Origin: Nucisporomicrobium flavum
Lineage (GTDB): Bacteria; Actinomycetota; Actinomycetes; Mycobacteriales; Micromonosporaceae
Assembly (NCBI RefSeq): GCF_016464385.1
Contig: NZ_JADMLH010000002.1
Span: 467,701-531,700, forward strand
Length of the DNA: 64,000 nucleotides
Direction of reading: 5' to 3'
Translations under genes and position numbers: made by a program
Shown here: positions 41,101 through 49,996 of the stretch, piece by piece
Position numbering within the stretch: position 1 is the first letter of the stretch
Layout: each line of letters begins with the position of its first letter
The notes under the pieces: generated by a model
What the model was told of the DNA's origin: nothing
The model's database searches: none
What the model saw: the letters and a program-made list of their open reading frames with translations, nothing else

Positions 41101-42699
41101 ATGACCGGAGACGCGCCGCAACCTGGGGAAACGCCGCGCACCGAGGACGGCCCGGGGTCATGGGCCGACGTGGACACCGGAGCCTGGTGGCGCGCCGACA
41201 CCCCACCGGCGGCCGGCGCGCGGGAGGCCACCGTCGCGATGCCGGTACCGCCGCGGAGGAGGCCGGCTCCGAAGGCGGCCGCCGCTCCGGAAGGTGAGAC
41301 GAAGCAGGAAGCCGCGTCGAAGCAGGAAGCCGCGTCGAAGCAGGAAGCCGCGTCGAAGCAGGAAGCCGCGTCGAAGCAGGAAGCCGCGTCGAAGCAGGAA
41401 GCCGCGCCGAAGCAGGAAGCCGCGCCGAAGCCGGCCTGGCCACCGGCCGCGACGAACCGGACCGCCACGCCGAAGCCGGCCGCAGCGCCGAAGCCGGCTG
41501 CCACGCCAAATCCGGCCGCCACGCCGGCTGCCGCGCCAAAGCCGGCCGCTACGACGCAGACCTCCGCGCCGAAGCCGGACGCCGCGCCGAAGCCGGCCGC
41601 CGCGGCGCGGGAGGCCGGTGCTCAGGACGCGACCGCGTTCTTCGAGGTGCCGGCGTACCTGGCGAGCCGGGCGACCGACGCGGAGACGGCGAAGGCGGAG
41701 ACCACGGCCGCGCAGGCGGCGATCGCCGAGGCGCGCGACGCCGAGCCCGAGGGCTCCGCGAAGGGCGTCGAGCGGCAGCACGACGAGGTCGACGCCGAAC
41801 GGTTCAACACCGCGGGCACGACGACCACCTACGTCGCCCGTCAGGAAGCGGCGAAGGCGCAGGCCGCCGAGGAGGCGGGGCGGGGGGACCGGGAGGCGGC
41901 GGACGCCGTGGAGGCAGCGCGTGCTGCGGCCGTACCCGATGTGATGATCCTGCCCGAACCGCAGCGGGACCGGCCGACGGTGGTCCTGGACCGCGCTGCC
42001 GTGCCGGGGCAGTCCTCGGGCCGGCCGCGGCCCGTCCGGACGCCGCAGGATGTCGCTCGGGCGGACCATGAGCTGCAGGAACGGGTACGCGCCGAGCGCA
42101 CGTCCGCGCTGCTGGAGACGTCCCCGTTCTGGTTGGAGGAGCACGAGCGCCCCGCCGAGCCGGCCCGGGTACGGACTCCCGTGGCACCGCGCGCGCCACG
42201 CCGGAGGAGTAAGGAGCCGCGTCGCCCGGCCAGCGGCCTGGTGGCGTTGCTGGCGCTCGCACTGGTCGCCGCGTTCTTCTCCTGGGTCAGCGCGGAACCG
42301 TTCTGGCTCGCCGTGGGGCATGGCCAGCACGGTGACGCCACGGTCAGCCGGTGCACCGGATCCGGCTTCACCCAGCGCTGCGTGGGTGACTTCACCTCGG
42401 CGGACGGGCAGTACATCGTGAAGCACGTCGCGCTGCTCGGCGTCGAGCCCGGGCAGCGGACCGCTCCCGCGCGGATGGTGAGCAGCGACAGCCGGCAGGC
42501 GTACGTGGGCGCCACCGGTGTGCTGGTGCACCTGCGCTGGTCGCTGGGCTTCCTGCTGGTGCTGCTGTGCGGGCTGGGCATCGCCGGCCTGACCGGGGTC
42601 CGGCGGCTGGAGAGCCGTCCGAAGCGGCGTACCGCCCTGCTGCTGAGCCTCGCCGGTCCGCTCGCCCTGCTGGCCGGGTTCCTGGCCGTCGCCTACTGA
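41101..42699 (+). CDS. Repeat-containing membrane protein of unknown function
   Basis: 532 aa. Residues 1-60 are acidic/Pro-rich. Residues about 68-109 are seven copies of KQEAAS/P, followed by Ala-Lys-Pro repeats to about 170. A charged helical region runs 185-320. Membrane helix 1 is [17 protein letters not shown] (about 380), then a short external domain with two Cys ([17 protein letters not shown]) likely to form a disulfide, then helices [18 protein letters not shown] and [21 protein letters not shown]. It is thus a three-helix protein with a long disordered cytoplasmic arm. ATG 41101 has GGGAG just upstream; an ATG at 41092 is the alternative. Divergent from metG. The last 7 bases overlap rsmI. 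Confidence 0.75.
   Translation: MTGDAPQPGETPRTEDGPGSWADVDTGAWWRADTPPAAGAREATVAMPVPPRRRPAPKAAAAPEGETKQEAASKQEAASKQEAASKQEAASKQEAASKQEAAPKQEAAPKPAWPPAATNRTATPKPAAAPKPAATPNPAATPAAAPKPAATTQTSAPKPDAAPKPAAAAREAGAQDATAFFEVPAYLASRATDAETAKAETTAAQAAIAEARDAEPEGSAKGVERQHDEVDAERFNTAGTTTTYVARQEAAKAQAAEEAGRGDREAADAVEAARAAAVPDVMILPEPQRDRPTVVLDRAAVPGQSSGRPRPVRTPQDVARADHELQERVRAERTSALLETSPFWLEEHERPAEPARVRTPVAPRAPRRRSKEPRRPASGLVALLALALVAAFFSWVSAEPFWLAVGHGQHGDATVSRCTGSGFTQRCVGDFTSADGQYIVKHVALLGVEPGQRTAPARMVSSDSRQAYVGATGVLVHLRWSLGFLLVLLCGLGIAGLTGVRRLESRPKRRTALLLSLAGPLALLAGFLAVAY
41301..41426. repeat. 18-bp tandem repeat, seven copies
   Basis: Seven head-to-tail units of gaagcaggaagccgcgtc; the last two have gcc in place of gtc at the end. 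In frame it encodes KQEAAS/P. Near-perfect copies suggest recent expansion. Confidence 0.95.
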
Positions 42700-43544
42700 G
42701 CGGCGTGCACCAGCGCGTACACCTCACGTTTGCGCAGGCCGTACGCGTCGGCGACGGCCTGGATGGCATCGCGGCGGGACTCGCCGGCGGTCTCGCGCTG
42801 CGCGACCGCCGCGCGGAGCTCCTCGTCGGCGGGGCGTTCGGCGGGTCCGGCCGGGGCGCCCGCCACCACGACGGTGATCTCGCCGCGCGGCCCGGCCTCC
42901 GCCGACCAGGTCGCGAGCTCGCCGAGCGGGCCGCGGCGGATCTCCTCGTACGTCTTCGTCAGCTCGCGGCAGACGGCGGCCTCGCGCGCCTCGCCGAACG
43001 TGCCGGCCAGGTCCTGCAGCATGCCGGTGATCCGGTGCGGCGCCTCGAAGAAGACCAGCGTGCGCGGCTCGGCGGCCAGCTCGCGCAGCCGTGACCGGCG
43101 GCCGGAACCGGTGCGCGGCAGGAAGCCCTCGAAGCAGAACCGGTCGCTGGGCAGCCCGGACAGGGCCAGCGCGGTCGTCACGGCGCTCGGGCCGGGTGCG
43201 GCGGTGACCGGGAAACCGGCGTCCAGGGCCGCGCGGACCAGCCGGTATCCCGGGTCCGACACGCTGGGCATGCCGCCGTCGGTGACGACGGCCACGACCG
43301 CGCCGCCGCGCAGGGCCTCGACCAGGTCGGGCGTACGCCGCTCCTCGTTGCCCTCGAAGTACGACACGATCCGCCCGTTCACGGTGACGCCGAGGTCGCG
43401 GGCCAGCCGGGTCAGGCGCCGGGTGTCCTCGGCCGCGACCACGTCGGCACTCGCGAGCACCTCGCGCAGCCGTGCGGAGGCGTCGCCCACGTTGCCCAGC
43501 GGCGCGCCGACCAGCACGACCCGGCCCGTACCGTTCTCGTCCAC
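42693..43544 (-). CDS. rsmI: 16S rRNA (cytidine(1402)-2'-O)-methyltransferase
   Basis: 283 aa. Tetrapyrrole-methylase fold with VLVGAPLGNVGDASARLREVL at the start, VVAAEDTRRLTRL, SYFEGNEERRTPDLVEAL, VAVVTDGGMPSVSDPGYRLV near 85 and APGPSAVTTALALSGLP near 110. Methylates the ribose of C1402 in 16S rRNA with S-adenosylmethionine. GTG start. Divergent from the mannosyltransferase gene, the order found in mycobacteria. Its stop lies inside the end of the convergent repeat-protein gene. Confidence 0.95.
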   Translation of the reverse strand: MDENGTGRVVLVGAPLGNVGDASARLREVLASADVVAAEDTRRLTRLARDLGVTVNGRIVSYFEGNEERRTPDLVEALRGGAVVAVVTDGGMPSVSDPGYRLVRAALDAGFPVTAAPGPSAVTTALALSGLPSDRFCFEGFLPRTGSGRRSRLRELAAEPRTLVFFEAPHRITGMLQDLAGTFGEAREAAVCRELTKTYEEIRRGPLGELATWSAEAGPRGEITVVVAGAPAGPAERPADEELRAAVAQRETAGESRRDAIQAVADAYGLRKREVYALVHAAQ

Positions 43545-43609
43545 GACCCGAGTCCATCACACTCGCCCGGCGGGACGGCCTCCAGGCGCCGTCGGGTGGA
43601 CGGGCAGCC

Positions 43610-43615
43610 TACGAT
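43610..43615 (+). promoter_or_regulatory. Putative -10 box of the mannosyltransferase gene
   Basis: TACGAT, 6 nt, GTG at 43622, no Shine-Dalgarno. Confidence 0.5.
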
Positions 43616-43621
43616 CGCGGG

Positions 43622-45211
43622 GTGACTTCGGCGACAGCTGAGACCGACACCGCGAGCCCGCCGCCCGCGGACGACGCCCCGGGTACGGGGGCGGCCGCCG
43701 GCGCGTCCCTCGTGCCCGCCGTCGTCCGCCGCCGCCTGGCCACCCTCGACAACTGGCTCAACCCGTACTCGTGGTTGGTCACCGGCGTGATCGTGGCGAT
43801 AGCGGCGATCCTGCGGCTGGTCGGGATCACCCACCCGAGGGGGTACATCTTCGACGAGGTGTACTACCCGACCGACGCGTGGGACATGTTGCAGCACGGC
43901 GTCGAGTGGGACGAGAAGAACAACGGTCCCGCGTACGTGGTGCACCCGCCGCTGGGCAAGTGGCTGATCGCGCTCGGCGAGAAGGCGTTCGGCAACAACG
44001 AGCTGGGCTGGCGCTTCCCGGCCGCGGTCGCCGGCACGCTGATGATCCTGATCCTCATCCGGGTCGCGTACCGGCTGTTCCACTCGGTCGTGCTGGCCGG
44101 CACGGCCGGCCTGCTCATGTCGCTCGACGGCTTCCAGCTCGTGCTGTCGCGCACGTCGCTGCTCGACATCTTCCTCGGCCTGTTCATCCTGATGACGTTC
44201 GCCGCGCTGCTGCTGGATCGCGACCACTACCGGCGACGCTGGCTCAGGGCGCTGGAGGAGGGCTACGACCCCGCGACGGCGCGCTCCCGGCCGCGGATCG
44301 TGCCCTGGTGGCTGTTCGTCGGGGGCATGACCTTCGGGCTGGCTTGCGGCGTGAAGTGGAGCGCCCTGTTCTTCGCGCCGTTCTTCGCGCTGCTGGTGGT
44401 CGTCTGGCGGGTGCAGGCACGCCGCTCCGCCGGGGTGCGCCGCGCGATCGGCCCCGGCCTGGTGGGTGACCTGGGCTACCTGCTGCTCAGCTTCCTGCTC
44501 ACGGTGATCTTCTACCTCGCCACGTGGACCGGCTGGTTCGTCACGAACACCGGCTACTTCCGGCATTACCGGCAGGCGAACGGGCTCAGCGAGCCGCCGA
44601 TCCTGGGTGCGTTGCTGAACCTCGTGCACTACCACCAAGAGGCGTACTCGTTCCACAGCGGGCTCACCGACCGGCACCCGTACCAGTCCTGGCCGTGGCA
44701 GTGGTTGCTGCTGGGCCGGCCGGTCGCCTTCTCGTGGAACGGCAAGGGCGACTGCGGCGCGCCGAGCTGCGCGGCGGAGATCCTGCTGCTGGGTACGCCG
44801 CTGCTGTGGTGGTCGTTCATCCCGGCGCTGGGCGCGCTGCTGTGGTTCGGCATCGCGCGCCGCGACTGGCGGGCCCTCGCCATCGGTACGGGCGTCGTGG
44901 CGGGCATGCTGCCGTGGTTCTACTACGCCGTGGCCGACGGCCGGACGATGTTCGCGTTCTACGTGCTGCCCGCGCTGCCGTTCCTGATCCTGGCGGTGGT
45001 CTACGCGCTCGGGGCGATCATGACCCCACCGGAGGGCGTGGCCACGGGCGCCGGGCGCACGGACCGCCAGTTCGTGGGCACCATCGTGGCGGGCGTGTAC
45101 GTGCTGCTGGTGGCGCTGTGCTTCGCGTACTTCCATCCGATCTTCGTGGGGCAGCTGATCCCGTACGAGGACTGGTCGTCACGGATGTGGCTGGGTAACC
45201 GCTGGATCTAG
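43622..45211 (+). CDS. pmt: Dolichyl-phosphate-mannose--protein mannosyltransferase (PMT)
   Basis: 529 aa, GT39 family with about ten membrane helices. The catalytic acidic pair is in the first loop, GYIFDEVYYPTDAWDM (about 78-93), followed by VVHPPLGKWLIALGEKAFG; SRTSLLDIFLGLF and GLACGVKWSALFFAP are further signatures, and IPYEDWSSRMWLGNRWI the C-terminus. Transfers mannose from polyprenyl-phosphate-mannose to Ser/Thr of exported proteins during Sec translocation. GTG start, leaderless. Adjacent to rsmI as in M. tuberculosis (Rv1002c/Rv1003). Confidence 0.94.
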   Translation: MTSATAETDTASPPPADDAPGTGAAAGASLVPAVVRRRLATLDNWLNPYSWLVTGVIVAIAAILRLVGITHPRGYIFDEVYYPTDAWDMLQHGVEWDEKNNGPAYVVHPPLGKWLIALGEKAFGNNELGWRFPAAVAGTLMILILIRVAYRLFHSVVLAGTAGLLMSLDGFQLVLSRTSLLDIFLGLFILMTFAALLLDRDHYRRRWLRALEEGYDPATARSRPRIVPWWLFVGGMTFGLACGVKWSALFFAPFFALLVVVWRVQARRSAGVRRAIGPGLVGDLGYLLLSFLLTVIFYLATWTGWFVTNTGYFRHYRQANGLSEPPILGALLNLVHYHQEAYSFHSGLTDRHPYQSWPWQWLLLGRPVAFSWNGKGDCGAPSCAAEILLLGTPLLWWSFIPALGALLWFGIARRDWRALAIGTGVVAGMLPWFYYAVADGRTMFAFYVLPALPFLILAVVYALGAIMTPPEGVATGAGRTDRQFVGTIVAGVYVLLVALCFAYFHPIFVGQLIPYEDWSSRMWLGNRWI

Positions 45212-45212
45212 C

Positions 45213-46241
45213 TCACAGCGTGTAGGGAGTCTCCGCGATGTGGTGGTCGGCGAGCTCACGGACCGGCGCCCACACCTCGTAGACGCCGCGTTCGTAGCAG
45301 CGGGCCCCCACGGCCGCGATCGCGTCGGCGTCCGGGCGGACCAGCCGCAGCCGCGCCCACGAGTCGTCGCGCTGAAGCACCCAGGCGGGCACGTTGCGCC
45401 ACAGGGCCGCCTCGGCGCGGCGGCACAGCGACTGCACGGGGTAGCGGGCGGCCCGGGTCAGCGCCCGTACCCGGAAGTCCTCGGGCGGGTCCGCCACGGC
45501 CTGGTACTCGTGCTCGTTGATCCGGCCCATGAGGCGGGCCGAGCCGGCGTCGGTGCAGGGCACGTACTCGCGGTCCGGGCTGACCCCGGGCACGCCCTCC
45601 AGCAGGTGCCGCCAGCGCGGGCCGGCCAGGCGCAGCCAGCCGTGCTGCTCCGGCTGGTACGTGTACAGCACCACCTCGTCGCCCGTCCCCGGGTACGCCA
45701 CCAGCTGCGCGTTCGCGGGCATGGGCAGGTCGGCGAAGCCCGCGGTGACGAACTCCGGGATGAGGTCGTCGGTGCTCGGGGTGAAGCCGGTGCCCAGGAC
45801 CATCGCGCCGATCCGGGAGTGCGCCGGCAGGGCGGCCAGCCCGGCCTGCACCGGGCCCATCGGGATCTCGAAGTCGAGCGGGTCGGTGGCGCGCCAGCGC
45901 AGCGCGTACGCCACCGAGTCGTCGGAGGCGCCGTCGGTGCGCAGCAGCGACAGCTCGGCGGGGGTGCGCAGGTGGGCGATGTCGCAGGCGCGGTAGCAGA
46001 AGCCGTACGGCAGCCACCCCGCCAGATGCCCGGCGAGCTGGGCCGCGGAGAGCACCTTGGTCATGCGGGTGCCCCGGCGTACCGCCGCGGTGGCCCGGAT
46101 CCGCTGCAGCACCGCATCCTGCTGGTGCCCGGCGGACTGGCTCATGGCCTGGACCTGCGCCCAGGACAGGTCCCGGCGCAGCGGCGCCATCAGCGGCGGG
46201 TCGAGAGGGTCGGTGCCGAGTGCCTCATCGGTCACGGTCAC
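45213..46241 (-). CDS. Conserved hypothetical protein
   Basis: 342 aa, soluble. N-terminal third has an Arg-rich helical part (DAVLQRIRATAAVRRGTRMTK) and GWLPYGFCYRACDIAHLRTP. The remainder alternates strands and loops with FEIPMGPVQAGLAALPAHSRIG, GFADLPMPANAQLVAYPGTGD and YEVWAPVRELADHHI. I recognise no domain. Four Cys occur without CxxC spacing. Start GTG 46241 is preceded by minus-strand TAGGTT at 7 nt (leaderless). Sits tail to tail with pmt, one base between the stop codons, and may be lineage-specific. Confidence 0.7.
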   Translation of the reverse strand: MTVTDEALGTDPLDPPLMAPLRRDLSWAQVQAMSQSAGHQQDAVLQRIRATAAVRRGTRMTKVLSAAQLAGHLAGWLPYGFCYRACDIAHLRTPAELSLLRTDGASDDSVAYALRWRATDPLDFEIPMGPVQAGLAALPAHSRIGAMVLGTGFTPSTDDLIPEFVTAGFADLPMPANAQLVAYPGTGDEVVLYTYQPEQHGWLRLAGPRWRHLLEGVPGVSPDREYVPCTDAGSARLMGRINEHEYQAVADPPEDFRVRALTRAARYPVQSLCRRAEAALWRNVPAWVLQRDDSWARLRLVRPDADAIAAVGARCYERGVYEVWAPVRELADHHIAETPYTL

Positions 46242-46248
46242 CCGGTGC

Positions 46249-46254
46249 AACCTA
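46249..46254 (-). promoter_or_regulatory. Putative -10 box of the 342-aa gene
   Basis: Minus strand TAGGTT, 7 nt, GTG at 46241. Confidence 0.4.
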
Positions 46255-46320
46255 GAGGTCGCAAGTGGACGGTGGGTGAACGCCGGGTGGCCCGGATGCG
46301 ATGTGTGATGCTGGACGGCG

Positions 46321-47202
46321 ATGAACACGCAACCGTCCGAGTCCCGCAAGCAGCGTTCCGCCCAGCGTGCCGGTGAGTTCCCGCCCCCGCCGGAGCCGCT
46401 GGCCGTGCCGGTGTTCGACAGCCACACGCACCTCGACATCACGATCCACGAGGCCGGTGTGCCGGGTGGCGACCCCGTCGAGACCTTGATCACCCAGGCC
46501 GCGAAGGCGGGCGTCGACCGGCTCGTGCAGGTCGGCGTCGACGTCGCCTCGTCGCGGTGGGGCGCGGAGCTGGCCGCCCGGCACCCGTCGGTGCTCGCCA
46601 CGGTGGCCCTGCACCCCAACGAGGCCCCCGGGCTCGCCGACCTGGACGAGGCGCTGCGTGAGATCGAAGCCCTGGCGGGCGAGCCGCGGGTGCGCGGGCT
46701 GGGCGAGACGGGCCTGGACACCTTCCGTACGGGGGAAGAGGGACGCGCCGCTCAGGAGGCGAGTTTCCGGGCGCACATCGCCATCGCCAAGCGGTACGGC
46801 AAGGCGCTGGTGATCCATGACCGGGACGCCCACCAGGACGTGCTGCGGGTGCTGGACGAGGAGGGCGCGCCGGAGACCGTCGTGCTGCACTGCTTCTCCG
46901 GCGACGCCGAGTTCGCTGCTGAGTGCGTACGGCAGGGGTTCTACCTGAGCTTCGCGGGCACGGTGACTTTCGCCAGCGCGGGGGCGCTACGGGAGGCTGC
47001 CGCGCTGACGCCTCCGGCGCAGATGCTGGTGGAGACCGACGCGCCGTTCCTGACGCCGGTGCCGTACCGGGGGCGGCCGAACGCGTCGTACCTCATTCCG
47101 GTGACCGTACGGGCGCTCGCCGGCGTCACCGGTCGGGACCTCGACGAGCTGTGCGCGGCGATCTCCGCCAACGGCGAGCGCGTCTTCGGCAGCTGGGGAT
47201 AG
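46321..47202 (+). CDS. tatD: TatD family metal-dependent hydrolase
   Basis: 293 aa. Metal-binding [11 protein letters not shown] (about residues 30-40), [11 protein letters not shown] near 130, [15 protein letters not shown] near 162, [12 protein letters not shown] near 183 and [19 protein letters not shown] near 235. This is the full TatD set, with Asp in place of the usual His at one site (VIHDRDAH rather than VIHxRxA plus H). TatD proteins are 3'-5' DNases or D-aminoacyl-tRNA deacylase relatives. In the metG-tatD-rsmA-ispE neighbourhood, though the order here is interrupted. Confidence 0.94.
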   Translation: MNTQPSESRKQRSAQRAGEFPPPPEPLAVPVFDSHTHLDITIHEAGVPGGDPVETLITQAAKAGVDRLVQVGVDVASSRWGAELAARHPSVLATVALHPNEAPGLADLDEALREIEALAGEPRVRGLGETGLDTFRTGEEGRAAQEASFRAHIAIAKRYGKALVIHDRDAHQDVLRVLDEEGAPETVVLHCFSGDAEFAAECVRQGFYLSFAGTVTFASAGALREAAALTPPAQMLVETDAPFLTPVPYRGRPNASYLIPVTVRALAGVTGRDLDELCAAISANGERVFGSWG

Positions 47203-47206
47203 GGCC

Positions 47207-47629
47207 TCAGGCGGGCAGCGGGTACGCGGCGCAGTCCAGGCGCTCGCCGAGGCCGCCGAGCAGCTTCGCGAAGGCCGTCGGCGCGGCGTGGATCGGGCCG
47301 CGGGACACGAACCGGACCGCCCAGCCGTGCTGCGGTGCGACGTTGAAGATGCGGTGCACCACGAGCGAGCCGCGTTCGTCGGGCTCGACGCTGGTCACGC
47401 CGCGATACCACCACTCGCCCTGCTGCACGAGCGAGCGGTTGTCCCGGTCGATCGTCACGGTGATCGTGCTGCCGTCCCGGGTGACGGTGAACTCGTCGCC
47501 CTTCGCCGGGCGCGCCGAGCCGGTCGCGGCGATCGGTGACCGCCCGCCCGGCCGGGCGTCCAGCAGCACCTCGGCGACCCGGTCCGGTGTCGCCTCGACC
47601 ACGCCACGCAGCTCGAGCAACTCCGTCAT
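47207..47629 (-). CDS. Putative SRPBCC-like conserved protein
   Basis: 140 aa. [29 protein letters not shown] at the N-terminus, then [50 protein letters not shown] and a C-terminal helix [19 protein letters not shown]: the helix-grip order of polyketide-cyclase/START-like proteins. Ligand unknown. Convergent with tatD, 4 bp between stops. It occupies the place where rpfB is usually found between tatD and rsmA in mycobacteria. Confidence 0.65.
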   Translation of the reverse strand: MTELLELRGVVEATPDRVAEVLLDARPGGRSPIAATGSARPAKGDEFTVTRDGSTITVTIDRDNRSLVQQGEWWYRGVTSVEPDERGSLVVHRIFNVAPQHGWAVRFVSRGPIHAAPTAFAKLLGGLGERLDCAAYPLPA

Positions 47630-47689
47630 GCCCCCGTTCTACCGTGCGGCGTCCAACCGTGCTGTCCCGGTGACGCCGCGTCACACGTC

Positions 47690-47865
47690 CGGTCGGCGAC
47701 AGGCCGGGCGGGGTGGCCGGCGTGCCGGGCGGGCAGTGCCGGGCCGTGCCGGGCCGTGCCGGGCCGGGCCGGGCCGGGCGGGCGGGCGGGCGGTGCCGGG
47801 CCGTGCGGGGCCGTGCCGGGCCGTGCCGTGCCGGGCCGGGCGGGCGGGCGGTGCCGTGCTTGGGC
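47690..47865. repeat. Low-complexity G/C region, degenerate 5-10-bp repeats
   Basis: Dominated by repeated ccgggccgtg and cgggcgggcg words, for example gtgccgggcc three times in succession from about 47737. Lies in the 286-bp gap upstream of rsmA; no gene. Confidence 0.85.
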
Positions 47866-47901
47866 AGCCGGGCGGTTCCGGGCCGGTCGGGGGCAGCGCC
47901 G

Positions 47902-47907
47902 TAGGCT
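47902..47907 (+). promoter_or_regulatory. Putative -10 box of rsmA
   Basis: TAGGCT, 8 nt, ATG at 47916, no Shine-Dalgarno. Confidence 0.42.
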
Positions 47908-47915
47908 GTGGCGTC

Positions 47916-48815
47916 ATGGCTGACGCACTGCTCGGCCCGGCGGAGATCCGGGAGCTCGCCGCGCGCCTCGGGGTGGCGCCGACGAAGAAGCTCGGCCAGA
48001 ACTTCGTGCACGACCCGAACACCGTCCGGCGCATCGTCGCGGCGGCCGGTCTCACCGGCGACGACGTCGTGCTCGAGGTGGGGCCGGGGCTGGGCTCGCT
48101 GACGCTGGGGCTGCTCGGCGCGGCGGCGCACGTACACGCCGTGGAGATCGATCCCGCGCTGGCCGCCGCGCTGCCGGTGACCGTCGCCGAGCGGGCCGAC
48201 GTGGCCAAGCTGACTGTGCACCCGGCCGACGCGCTGCGGGTGACCGCGGACCTCTTCACGCCGGCGCCGACGATGCTCGTGGCGAATCTGCCGTACAACG
48301 TCGCCGTGCCGGTCGTGCTGCACCTGCTGGCCACGCTGCCCACGCTGCGCGGCGGGCTCGTCATGGTGCAGAAGGAGGTCGCCGACCGGCTCGTCGCCGG
48401 CCCGGGCTCGAAGGTGTACGGCGTTCCCTCGGTGAAACTCACCTGGTACGCCGACGCGCGCGCCGCGGGACGCGTACCCCCGGCGGTCTTCTGGCCCGTG
48501 CCCAACGTCGACTCCGGTCTCGTCGCCTTCGCCTGCCACGAGCCGGTGGCCGACGTGCCGCGTACGGTCGTCTTCCAGGTCATCGACGCCGCGTTCGCGC
48601 AGCGGCGCAAGACGCTTCGCGCGGCCCTCGCCGGGTGGGCCGGCGGCGCGGACCGGGCGGAGCACCTGCTGGTGGCGGCGGGAATCTCGCCGCAGGCCCG
48701 CGGCGAGGCGCTGACCGTGACGCAGTTCGCGGCGCTCGCGGCTGCCGCGATCGCCGAGGGGTACGGCGGTAAGCTCACCCCGTCCGGCAGCCGGCGCGAG
48801 GAGGCTGGGTCATGA
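47916..48815 (+). CDS. rsmA: 16S rRNA dimethyladenosine transferase (KsgA)
   Basis: 299 aa. [18 protein letters not shown] (28-45) is the RsmA opening; SAM site [17 protein letters not shown] near 50; [12 protein letters not shown]; catalytic motif [14 protein letters not shown] near 126; [21 protein letters not shown] near 195; and the C-terminal [12 protein letters not shown]. Dimethylates A1518 and A1519 of 16S rRNA. The ATG follows a TAGGCT box; a longer in-frame reading through the repeats upstream is rejected. Its stop overlaps a 27-codon ORF (ATGA), which in turn overlaps ispE. Confidence 0.96.
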   Translation: MADALLGPAEIRELAARLGVAPTKKLGQNFVHDPNTVRRIVAAAGLTGDDVVLEVGPGLGSLTLGLLGAAAHVHAVEIDPALAAALPVTVAERADVAKLTVHPADALRVTADLFTPAPTMLVANLPYNVAVPVVLHLLATLPTLRGGLVMVQKEVADRLVAGPGSKVYGVPSVKLTWYADARAAGRVPPAVFWPVPNVDSGLVAFACHEPVADVPRTVVFQVIDAAFAQRRKTLRAALAGWAGGADRAEHLLVAAGISPQARGEALTVTQFAALAAAAIAEGYGGKLTPSGSRREEAGS

Positions 48816-48856
48816 AGGGCGCGGTCATGAAGGGCGCGGTCATGAAGGGCGCGCTC
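48812..48856. repeat. 15-bp tandem repeat, three copies
   Basis: atgaagggcgcggtc at 48812 and 48827; the third copy (48842-48856) ends gctc. Each copy begins with an in-frame ATG. Confidence 0.95.
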
Positions 48857-48895
48857 CTGACGATCGGGTCCGCCGGTCTGGGCGTCGCTTCGTGA
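48812..48895 (+). CDS. Possible 27-aa coupling peptide between rsmA and ispE
   Basis: 27 codons: three [10 protein letters not shown] repeats, then [12 protein letters not shown]. Its ATG overlaps the rsmA stop by 4 nt (ATGA) and its TGA overlaps the ispE GTG by 4 nt (GTGA), so a ribosome finishing rsmA could translate it and be delivered to ispE. GGAGG lies at 48800-48804, 7 nt before its first ATG. The peptide itself may be meaningless and only serve coupling. Could instead be a chance product of the repeat. Confidence 0.42.
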   Translation: MKGAVMKGAVMKGALLTIGSAGLGVAS

Positions 48896-49839
48896 CGGAG
48901 GCGTGGGGTCCGGACGACGACAAGCCTCGCCCGTCCGCGGGCCCGGTCAAGGTGCGGGTGCCGGCCAAGATCAACCTGCATCTGGGCGTCGGCCCGGTGC
49001 GCCCCGACGGCTTCCACGAGCTGAACACCGTCTACCACGCGATCAGCCTCTTCGACGAGCTGACCGCGCGCCGCGGCGACACCCTCGCGCTGACCATGGA
49101 GGGCGAGGGCGCCGGCGAGCTGGCGCTGGACGAGAGCAACCTGATCATCCGGGCGGCCCGGGCGCTGGCCCGCGCGGCCCGGGTTCCCGCCCACGCGCGC
49201 CTGCACCTGCGCAAGTCCATCCCGCTGGCCGGCGGGCTGGCCGGTGGCAGCGCGGACGCCGCGGCCACCCTGCTGGCCTGCGACCTGCTGTGGGGGACCG
49301 GCTTCACCAAGGACGAGCTCGCCGAGATCGGCGCGGAGCTGGGCTCGGACGTGCCGTTCCTGCTGCACGGCGGCACCGCCCTCGGCACCGGGCACGGCGA
49401 GGTGGTCAACCCGGTCCTGGCCCGCCCGACGACCTGGCACTGGGTGGTGGCGATCGCCGACGGCGGGCTGTCCACCCCGGCGGTCTACCGGGAGCTCGAC
49501 CGGCTTCGCGGCTCGGCCGCCTCACCCCCGGCGCTGGACAGCCCGGACGCTCTCATGGCGGCTCTGCGCCAGCGCAGGCCCGAGGTGCTGGGCGCGGCTC
49601 TCGCCAACGACCTGCAGGCCGCGGCGCTGTCGCTGCGGCCCGCCCTGGCCGACGTGCTGAAGGCCGGCGAGCAGGCCGGCGCGGTCGCCGGCATCGTCTC
49701 GGGCTCGGGGCCGACCTGCGTGTTCCTGGCAACCGACGGCGGGCACGCGCAGCACGTGGCGGCGGAGCTGGCCGCGTCCGGCGTCTGCCGGGCGGCCGTG
49801 CCCGCCCGCGGCCCGATGCCGGGAGCCCGCGCGACCTGA
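48892..49839 (+). CDS. ispE: 4-diphosphocytidyl-2-C-methyl-D-erythritol kinase
   Basis: 315 aa GHMP kinase. VRVPAKINLHLGVGPVRPDGFHEL (21-45) with the catalytic Lys, ATP loop PLAGGLAGGSADAAATL near 112-128, LGSDVPFLLHGGTALGTGHGE near 150 and VSGSGPTCVFLA near 275. Phosphorylates CDP-methylerythritol in the MEP isoprenoid pathway. GTG start overlaps the 27-codon ORF stop. No Shine-Dalgarno of its own, so translation likely depends on upstream ribosomes. rsmA-ispE linkage is conserved in actinobacteria. Confidence 0.95.
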   Translation: MTEAWGPDDDKPRPSAGPVKVRVPAKINLHLGVGPVRPDGFHELNTVYHAISLFDELTARRGDTLALTMEGEGAGELALDESNLIIRAARALARAARVPAHARLHLRKSIPLAGGLAGGSADAAATLLACDLLWGTGFTKDELAEIGAELGSDVPFLLHGGTALGTGHGEVVNPVLARPTTWHWVVAIADGGLSTPAVYRELDRLRGSAASPPALDSPDALMAALRQRRPEVLGAALANDLQAAALSLRPALADVLKAGEQAGAVAGIVSGSGPTCVFLATDGGHAQHVAAELAASGVCRAAVPARGPMPGARAT

Positions 49840-49996
49840 GCGGGCGGGCCTCTCGCCCCGTCACCTGAGCGAGTCGGCACCTGAGCGGGCGGGCCTGCCG
49901 CCCGTGCGGCGCACGCTGACCGGGGCCGGGCCGGACCGGGTGGCCCGACCGGCCGTGCGGGTGCGGGTCGGGCGCCGGGATAGGCTGGGGAGCATC

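Noticed and set aside
46923..47915. Long N-terminal extension of rsmA
   Set aside because: It overlaps tatD out of frame and reads through low-complexity repeats. The family start GxxKKLGQNF lies 28 residues after ATG 47916.
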